Positions 7,306-12,544 of a stretch of DNA of 12,544 nt are shown piece by piece. Both the position numbers and the translations under genes were made by a program. The notes beneath the pieces are model-generated. The model was given only the letters and a program-made list of their open reading frames with translations, was not told where the DNA came from and did not search any database. The DNA comes from an uncultured Mailhella sp. (lineage in GTDB: Bacteria; Desulfobacterota; Desulfovibrionia; Desulfovibrionales; Desulfovibrionaceae): NCBI GenBank assembly GCA_910579055.1, contig CAJTSU010000104.1:1-12544 (forward strand), given 5' to 3'. Numbering within the stretch: position 1 is the stretch's first letter; each line of letters starts with the position of its first letter.

Positions 7306-9025
7306 CTTGCCTCCCCCGCGCTTCCATGAGAGCGCGCAGATATTCGCGTTGCGTATCCGGATCCGTGGGGCCTTGCCGAAGGGCTGCCGCCACAGAATCC
7401 GTATGTGAACTTGTCTGAAGAACATTAAGCATGCACTGAATGGCGTAAAGCTCACTTTCCTCATTTTTTTCATTTATGGGAGGAGCTTCGGCGCTTCGGC
7501 AGCGCACCCAGAATTTTTTCTCCTGTTCAGTGAGTGCGGAAAAAATTTCATCTGTTGAAAATTTTTCCAGTTTATCCCATAGATGGTATGCCCATTGCGC
7601 ATCCAACGCGAGATCCGCGCCACAGGCGTGCAGATCTGTCAGTCGATGAGGATAACGCACCGCGAAGGTCATGATTTCCCTGTCGCGTGATACCTTGCGT
7701 AACGGTTCCGCCGCCTGTTGGAAACTTGTCTGCCCCTTGCCCTGTTTACGGCCGAGCACAGAGCCGCGCAGCTCGGATTCTGTGAGCCCCAGCCCGGAGG
7801 CAAGTTCCGAAGCGAAGCGGTGAAACAGTTCGGGGATTTCCACTTCCGATAGGAAAGAACGCGCCCATTCCACACTTTCGCGCGGAGAACCGGCACGCAG
7901 GGTGGAAATGCAGAAATCAAGCCCTTCCGGAGCCTGGTGGCGAAGTTGTTCAAACGCTTCAGCGCCTTGAGTACGCAGCAGGCTGTCAATATCGTCTTTC
8001 TCCGGGAAAAGGATAACCTTGCAGGCCAACCCGCGTACCAGCAGCATTCTGCATGCCTTGAAGGCGGCTTTTCGGCCTGCGCTGTCGCCATCGTAGAGCA
8101 GTTCGATAGTAGAGCAAAAGCCGGAGAGCCGCTTGACCTGTTCAGGGGTCAGTGCCGTACCAAGGCCTGCCACCGCATTGGTATAACCGAACTGATGCAG
8201 GGTCAGTACATCCATGTATCCTTCGGTGAGCATGGCGCTTTTGGCGACATCAATGGCGCGCCGGGCTTGAAACAGACCGTACAGATGCTCCCCTTTTTTA
8301 TAGATGGGGGAGTCGCTGCTGTTAATGTATTTTGCATCGTCCTCTTGGGCCAGAGCGGGCAGGATCCGGCCGCCAAAGGCTATGACCTGTCCTGAAAGGT
8401 TGGAAATGGGGAACATAAGCCGATTACGGAAACGATCATAAACCCGGCCACCGGAACTGCGCGACAAGAGACCGCACTCCACGGCGATATCATCCCGAAA
8501 ACCGCCCCGGTGCAGAGAGTCACGCAACGCCTGCCACTCGTTCAAGCTCCAGCCCAATTGGAATTTCTCCACAATATCGTCACTCAGACCACGTTCTCGG
8601 ATGTATTCTTGGCACAGATGCGCTGGGGAAGCGGACAGATTGCCAACAAAATGAGCTGCGGCCAGTTTATGAATGGCCAACATTTCGCGTTTGTGTGAGT
8701 GGGCTTTGGACGCGCCGGGAGTCGGCTTAAAGCGATCGAGTTGCACCCCCGCCTCTTCCGCCAGCTGCTCCAGGGATTCACGGAAGTCCAGGCCGTTGAT
8801 ACGCCCATAGAAGTCGAAGATATCACCGGAGGCTTGGCATCCGAAACAATAAAAAGTACCCTGCTCTTCGTTGATAGAAAAAGAGGGCTTGGTTTCCTGG
8901 TGGAAAGGGCAGGGCGCAACCAGACGTGAACCCATAGGGCGCACTTCTACATAGCGTCGCACAAGGTCGGCGATGCTGATGCGGCTTTTAATGGCCTGGA
9001 TGGCGTCACTGCTGCGTTGAACCAT
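7295..9025 (-). CDS. dnaG: DNA primase (DnaG)
   Basis: Makes RNA primers for Okazaki fragments and replication start, working with the DnaB helicase. The 576-residue length is normal (E. coli 581). The N-terminal zinc-binding domain has a CHC2 pattern: C39, H42, C60, C63 (APCPFHQETKPSF ... YCFGCQ). The catalytic core has the primase motif ERGLSDDIVEKFQLGW (about 144-159) and VYDRFRNRLMFPI (about 195-207). The TOPRIM acidic residues are E268 in LTEGYMDV, D312 and D314 in YDGDSAGRKA, and the acidic cluster PEKDDIDSLL (341-350). The C-terminal 150 residues are divergent, as usual for the helicase-binding domain. ATG at 9025 has GGAAGG 6 nt upstream. It lies 18 nt after mutS2 and overlaps rpoD by 11 nt. 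Confidence 0.97.
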   Translation of the reverse strand: MVQRSSDAIQAIKSRISIADLVRRYVEVRPMGSRLVAPCPFHQETKPSFSINEEQGTFYCFGCQASGDIFDFYGRINGLDFRESLEQLAEEAGVQLDRFKPTPGASKAHSHKREMLAIHKLAAAHFVGNLSASPAHLCQEYIRERGLSDDIVEKFQLGWSLNEWQALRDSLHRGGFRDDIAVECGLLSRSSGGRVYDRFRNRLMFPISNLSGQVIAFGGRILPALAQEDDAKYINSSDSPIYKKGEHLYGLFQARRAIDVAKSAMLTEGYMDVLTLHQFGYTNAVAGLGTALTPEQVKRLSGFCSTIELLYDGDSAGRKAAFKACRMLLVRGLACKVILFPEKDDIDSLLRTQGAEAFEQLRHQAPEGLDFCISTLRAGSPRESVEWARSFLSEVEIPELFHRFASELASGLGLTESELRGSVLGRKQGKGQTSFQQAAEPLRKVSRDREIMTFAVRYPHRLTDLHACGADLALDAQWAYHLWDKLEKFSTDEIFSALTEQEKKFWVRCRSAEAPPINEKNEESELYAIQCMLNVLQTSSHTDSVAAALRQGPTDPDTQREYLRALMEARGRQGDQ

Positions 9026-9043
9026 GCGTTGCCTTCCCTGGGG

Positions 9044-11416
9044 CTAACGGAATGTCACCAAGGTGACGCCGTCGCCCCCCTGATCCTCGGCGGCACATTC
9101 AAAGGAAGCGACACCAGGAAAATTTTTCAGAAATTGATGTACGGCCTTGCGCAAGGCTCCAGTGCCTCTGCCGTGCACGATTTCCACGCCGTCCGGCCCG
9201 GAAAGCAGCGCCCGATCAAGAAATTGTTCCAGATCGGCCAAGGCGATATCTGCCCGCTGACCGCGCAAATCCACCCGCAGAAACGATGCTGGACGGGACA
9301 CGCGAGTAAGCACTCCTTTCGGGTGCGGAACAACTTCAGCTCTGCTCTGGAGAGGTTCCAAATCGTCGAGTTTTGCCCACATGCTGACGCCGTTGAGATC
9401 TATTTTTACCCGACGGCTTTTTTCATCCAGCTCCAATACCTTGGCCTGCTTCGCCCACGGACGGTGGTGAACCATATCGCCGGTCTTGAGTGTCTCAAGA
9501 GCGGCAGCACAAACACGTTTTTCCTCATCCTTTTGCGGATGCAGCAACGAGGCACGCAGGCGGGACATCTCCTTCAAAGATTGCTTGGCCGTGTTCTTGC
9601 CTGCCTTCCAGGCTGCCATCAGTTCCTGGGATTTGCGCCGCACTTCATCGTGTAATCCCGCGCGATCCTTTTCGAACTTTTGCTGTAATTCAGCACGTTT
9701 CTGACGAGCTCTGGCTTCTTCCTGACGCAGTTTGACAAGTTCCCGCTCCCGCTCGGCAGCCAGTTCGTTCAGGCGCGTCAGTATGGCTTCGCTGTCTTCT
9801 CCATCCATGAGCAGATAGTGCTCGGCCCGGCGCAACACACTTTCAGGCAGGCCGTGCTCACGGGCGACATCAAGCGCCTGACTTGCACCAACCTGATCAT
9901 AGGCAAGGCGGAAGAGCGGTTTTTTGGTAACGGGATCAAACAAAACGGACGCTGCGCGAACACCGGGCTTTGTCAGGGCGTAACTCTTCAGGGCCGGGAA
10001 GTGGGTTGCGGTTACTCCGCTGGCCCCGCGTTCAAGCAAACCATCCAGAACCGCCTGAGCTAGCGCTGCACCCTGTGCAGGGTCGGTGCCTGCGCCGAAT
10101 TCGTCCAGAAGAATCAGACTTGAATCATCCACAGAATCCCATACTTCCGCCAGGTGGCGGATCTGTCCGGTGAATGTGGAGACATGATCCTCAAGGCTTT
10201 GTTCGTCGCCGATAAAAGCGTGGATATTCATCCAGAGAGGAAGCACTGCCCCAGGGCCTACCGGGGCAGGCAGACCGGCAAGTGTCATCAGGGTGATAAG
10301 TCCGAGCGTTTTCAAGGCGACGGTCTTACCCCCGGCATTTCCGCCGCTGATGATGAGAAAGCGATCCCGTTCGCGAAACATGAGATCCAGCGGAACAATA
10401 CGCGCAGGGCGAACGGGAGCCATATCTCCGCGTCTGCTGCGACGGGAATCGTCCGAAGCCTCCTTTACGGCTTTTTCTTTTTCCAGAACCAGCAAGGGGT
10501 GCAGCGCATCGGGCAAATGCAATGCAGCGCCTTCTTCCATGAGGACGCATCGGCCTTCAAAAGCGGACATCAGAGCGCAGCAACCAAGCAATATGTCCAT
10601 GGAAACAATCAGCTCCCATGCGGCACGCGCCTGCGGCAATTCCTGCACGAGAAGCTGGGTCAGTTGCCGTAAAACTTTGCGTTCTTCCTCGCGTTCCTGC
10701 TGTTTCAGCTCTTGGAGCCGATTGTTCTGCTCCACGAGGAAAAGGGGTTCAAAGTACAAGGTTTCCCCTGTACGGGAATAGTCATGAATAATGCCCTGCA
10801 GGCGACCCTTAAAATTGGCCTTGAGCGGAAGCACATAACGATCCGAGGCCAGGGTCATATAGTCATCCTGAAGATAGTGGGCGATATTGTAACGCTCAGC
10901 ATATTCCTTGGTTTTGCGCAGACAGCCCTGATGCAGGGCACGTACTTCACTGCGTACCAGCAGAAGACCCGGAGAGCTTTCATCTTTCAAAGAACCATCA
11001 TCACCAATACAACGCCGCAAAGCCGAAAGGGAAAGCTGCGGCAGTGGCTGTTTCGCGGTAAGTTCTTCAAGCGTGGGTAATTGGGCCGCTCCGGCGTGAA
11101 TACTGTGCGTAATATTCTGGGCAAGGCCAAGGCTTTCTTTGAGGGCCCAAAGCGCATCCGTATCCAGAAGAGGAGCGCGCCCCTCCAGAAAAGTGAAAAC
11201 CGGGCTGATGTCGGGAAAAGATGGAATTCGGGTTTGTTCCCGAGCCGACCAGATACACGCTTCCTCAACGAGGCGCTGCCTGCGGCGTACTTCTTCAAGA
11301 TCATTCAAGGGGCGCACGGCAAGAGCCGCCTGCTTTCCGGCTTCGGAAGAACAGCGTTTTGCAAGATGTTCCAGAATTCTGGGAAATTCCAACGCGTTAA
11401 GCGTTCTTTCTTCCAT
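9044..11416 (-). CDS. mutS2: MutS2-family ATPase with C-terminal Smr nuclease domain
   Basis: MutS2 proteins are MutS-like ABC ATPases without the mismatch-recognition domain. They are linked to suppression of homologous recombination and, in Bacillus subtilis, to sensing and rescue of collided ribosomes. In this 790-residue protein an N-terminal core/clamp helical region (about 1-300) leads to the ATPase. Walker A is GGNAGGKT (358-365), the IGDEQSLEDHVSTF signature is at about 402-415, Walker B is LILLDEFGAGTDP (434-446), and the H-loop is ATHFPALK (about 470-477). A long charged coiled coil (about 540-630) and a KOW-like segment (about 644-690) follow. The Smr domain occupies 714-790, with VDLRG (715-719) and HGRGTG (748-753). 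The Walker A has G where most family members have P (GPNxGGKT), an unusual but probably tolerated change. The start lies 9 nt after the yqeY stop, with AAAGGAT about 11 nt upstream. The family call is firm; the cellular role here is inferred. Confidence 0.95.
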   Translation of the reverse strand: MEERTLNALEFPRILEHLAKRCSSEAGKQAALAVRPLNDLEEVRRRQRLVEEACIWSAREQTRIPSFPDISPVFTFLEGRAPLLDTDALWALKESLGLAQNITHSIHAGAAQLPTLEELTAKQPLPQLSLSALRRCIGDDGSLKDESSPGLLLVRSEVRALHQGCLRKTKEYAERYNIAHYLQDDYMTLASDRYVLPLKANFKGRLQGIIHDYSRTGETLYFEPLFLVEQNNRLQELKQQEREEERKVLRQLTQLLVQELPQARAAWELIVSMDILLGCCALMSAFEGRCVLMEEGAALHLPDALHPLLVLEKEKAVKEASDDSRRSRRGDMAPVRPARIVPLDLMFRERDRFLIISGGNAGGKTVALKTLGLITLMTLAGLPAPVGPGAVLPLWMNIHAFIGDEQSLEDHVSTFTGQIRHLAEVWDSVDDSSLILLDEFGAGTDPAQGAALAQAVLDGLLERGASGVTATHFPALKSYALTKPGVRAASVLFDPVTKKPLFRLAYDQVGASQALDVAREHGLPESVLRRAEHYLLMDGEDSEAILTRLNELAAERERELVKLRQEEARARQKRAELQQKFEKDRAGLHDEVRRKSQELMAAWKAGKNTAKQSLKEMSRLRASLLHPQKDEEKRVCAAALETLKTGDMVHHRPWAKQAKVLELDEKSRRVKIDLNGVSMWAKLDDLEPLQSRAEVVPHPKGVLTRVSRPASFLRVDLRGQRADIALADLEQFLDRALLSGPDGVEIVHGRGTGALRKAVHQFLKNFPGVASFECAAEDQGGDGVTLVTFR

Positions 11417-11425
11417 TTGTACTTG

Positions 11426-11875
11426 TTATCCTTTCTGGAAACGCGCCTTCACGGCGTCGCTGACGGCCTTGCCGTCAACACGGCCTTTGCATTCCGCCAT
11501 AATTATCTGCATGGCCTTACCCATGGCTTTCATACCTTCGCCAAGCAAAGGAGTTACGGCCTTTTCCACAATTTCATGCAGTTCTTCCGCTGTGAGAGCC
11601 TGAGGGAGGTACTCGCGCAACACGGCAAGTTCAGCAGCTTCCTGTTCCGCAAGGTCAGAGCGATTCGCCGCAGTGTATTGCTCTATAGAGTCCTGCCGCT
11701 GCTTGGCCTGTTTGAGCAGCACGTCCATGTAGTCGGCATCCGTGAGAGGGCGCATAAGTTCAACCTGCAAATTTTTTGCCGCAGTTTTTAACAGGCGCAG
11801 GGTGCCCAAGCGCACTTTGTCTTTTGCCTTGTAGGCTTCGAGATAATCTTTCTCTATTTTTTCCGCAGTGCTCAT
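11426..11875 (-). CDS. yqeY: GatB/YqeY domain protein
   Basis: A 149-residue stand-alone GatB/YqeY-domain protein, the usual length for the family. The fold is that of the tail domain of the GatB subunit of tRNA amidotransferase, which contacts tRNA; the function of the free-standing protein is not settled. Features seen: an N-terminal helix with DYLEAYKAKDKVRLGTLRLL, then LKQAKQRQDSIEQY, then LREYLPQALTAEEL, and a C-terminal part containing MGKAMQIIMAECKGRVDGKAVSDAVKARF, which is the family's most conserved section. ATG at 11875 is preceded by AGGAGA with about 8 nt spacing. The gene sits between rpsU (129 nt gap with a hairpin) and mutS2 (9 nt gap), so it is cotranscribed with mutS2 at least. 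Confidence 0.92.
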   Translation of the reverse strand: MSTAEKIEKDYLEAYKAKDKVRLGTLRLLKTAAKNLQVELMRPLTDADYMDVLLKQAKQRQDSIEQYTAANRSDLAEQEAAELAVLREYLPQALTAEELHEIVEKAVTPLLGEGMKAMGKAMQIIMAECKGRVDGKAVSDAVKARFQKG

Positions 11876-11900
11876 GTGCGTTCTCCTGAAAGGGTGGCGT

Positions 11901-11947
11901 ATGATAAAAGGAGCCGGAAACCGTTCCTTGTGGCCCGATTTCCGGCT
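11901..11947 (-). terminator. Hairpin between rpsU and yqeY, possible attenuator or processing site
   Basis: On the minus strand AGCCGGAAA (11947-11939) pairs perfectly with TTTCCGGCT (11920-11912) around an 18-nt loop and is followed by CCTTTTATC. The 9-bp GC-rich stem and short T run resemble a weak intrinsic terminator. Partial read-through would make more S21 than the downstream products. An internal terminator after rpsU is known in the enterobacterial rpsU-dnaG-rpoD operon, so the position fits. A hairpin for RNA processing or stability is the alternative. Confidence 0.5.
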
Positions 11948-12004
11948 TGCTGGCCTGGCTTGCGAATCGGTTGATAATTCAACAAGCTGGAGCGGGGTAT
12001 GCGT

Positions 12005-12208
12005 TTATCCCATGTTGATCTTGCGCATCTTCTTCAGCAGACGCTTGCGAGCGGCGGCCTTTTTCTTCTTGCGCATAACGCTGGGCTTTTCGTAGTGCTG
12101 ACGCTTCTTCATTTCAGAAAGAATGCCGGCTTTTTCCACCTGCTTCTTAAAACGACGCAGGGCGATGTCGAAGTTATATTCATCTTCAGTAAGAAATACT
12201 CCGGGCAC
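12005..12208 (-). CDS. rpsU: Small ribosomal subunit protein bS21
   Basis: A 67-residue, very basic protein of the 30S subunit, which in other bacteria sits near the mRNA 3' end/anti-Shine-Dalgarno region and helps translation initiation. Characteristic parts: ALRRFKKQVEKAGILSEMKKR, HYEKPSVMRKKKKAAARKRL and a lysine/arginine-rich tail KKMRKINMG. I place the start at GTG 12208, giving MPGVFLTEDEYNF, because an excellent ribosome binding site AAGGTGGTGA lies 5 nt upstream and the length matches the family. The frame stays open farther upstream to an ATG at 12454, but that extension is leader sequence. First gene of the operon. Confidence 0.97.
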   Translation of the reverse strand: MPGVFLTEDEYNFDIALRRFKKQVEKAGILSEMKKRQHYEKPSVMRKKKKAAARKRLLKKMRKINMG

Positions 12209-12213
12209 AGAAA

Positions 12214-12223
12214 TCACCACCTT
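12214..12223 (-). promoter_or_regulatory. Strong ribosome binding site of rpsU
   Basis: AAGGTGGTGA is a 9-of-10 match to the extended anti-16S complement AAGGAGGTGA, and it ends 5 nt before the GTG at 12208. It decides the start of rpsU against longer in-frame alternatives, including the GTG codons that lie inside the site itself. Confidence 0.8.
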
Positions 12224-12442
12224 TTTACAATATCGGCTTCCCGAAAGGGGAGCATGATGCCGCAATGAGTATGTCATCACGACATCAGATTCGGAAGAGG
12301 CTGCGAACCAAGCTGGAAGACAGAGAAAGCATACTCCGAAAACCATGGCATACACTGAAGTTTTTCCTCGTCGTGCCCACTCGGATGTTATGGAGAGACA
12401 AACGAGAATCCGCTTATACAGCCAACCTGTACCGAACGGCAG

Positions 12443-12471
12443 ATAATATGGCAAAAGAAAAAAAAAGGCAA
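12443..12471 (-). promoter_or_regulatory. Sigma-70-type promoter of the rpsU operon
   Basis: On the minus strand a -35 box TTGCCT (12471-12466) and a -10 box TATTAT (12448-12443) are 17 nt apart. The -10 matches consensus at 5 of 6 positions and the -35 at 4 of 6. A second possible -35, TTGACT (12476-12471), abuts it at non-optimal spacing of 22 nt. The spacer is a T-rich run. Transcription would start near 12436, leaving an untranslated leader of about 230 nt before rpsU. No other gene is visible between the promoter and rpsU. Confidence 0.55.
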
Positions 12472-12544
12472 GTCAACAGTCCTCTACAGCACGGAAATCA
12501 ATTTTTACCCAACACCTCAGAAATATAGGAATTATCAAGCAAAC

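Noticed and set aside
7306..7473. 56-residue N-terminal extension of rpoD from an in-frame ATG
   Set aside because: It lies wholly within dnaG, its residues do not resemble sigma region 1.1, and a GGAGG with GTG start at 7305 explains a normal-length protein.
12209..12454. Longer rpsU from upstream in-frame starts, with a signal-peptide-like stretch
   Set aside because: S21 is never this long, and the AAGGTGGTGA site places the start at 12208. The promoter also lies so close to 12454 that the far ATG would be at or before the transcription start.

Overview
The window looks like chromosomal DNA from a sulfate-reducing or related bacterium of the Desulfovibrio group (Desulfovibrionales). This rests on the gene order, on the style of the S21, primase and sigma-70 proteins, and on moderately high G+C in the genes; it is an inference from remembered family features, with no database search. 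All confident genes lie on the minus strand, so in transcription order the window is read from right to left.

Right part (about 12471 down to 5370): an expanded 'macromolecular synthesis' operon, rpsU - yqeY - mutS2 - dnaG - rpoD. A sigma-70-type promoter (12443-12471) sits about 230 nt ahead of rpsU. A GC-rich hairpin lies in the rpsU-yqeY gap, where the classical enterobacterial operon also has a terminator/attenuator after rpsU. Downstream junctions are tight: 9 nt (yqeY-mutS2), 18 nt (mutS2-dnaG) and an 11-nt overlap (dnaG-rpoD). The operon couples translation initiation (S21), replication initiation (primase) and transcription initiation (sigma-70), with YqeY and the Smr-nuclease ATPase MutS2 added between rpsU and dnaG. 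A hairpin with a T-rich tail about 90 nt past rpoD probably ends it.

Middle part (about 5484-4530): 955 nt with no convincing gene. It holds the probable rpoD terminator, a weak minus-strand open frame with a motif faintly like the chagasin/I42 inhibitor family, and a 16-bp inverted repeat about 65 nt ahead of tamB. It is partly AT-rich and reads like decayed or non-coding DNA.

Left part (4529-105): tamB, a 1474-residue envelope protein with an N-terminal membrane anchor, a long repetitive beta-rich body and the conserved TamB C-terminal domain. Its usual partner tamA is not next to it in the window. About 40 nt past tamB a further minus-strand gene seems to begin (ATG at 65, good ribosome binding site) and runs off the window edge.

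Overall this is mostly core, housekeeping DNA. I found no mobile element, CRISPR array, tRNA/rRNA gene or defence system. The points worth a second look are regulatory (the rpsU leader, the rpsU-yqeY hairpin, the dnaG/rpoD overlap) and the gene-poor stretch between rpoD and tamB.
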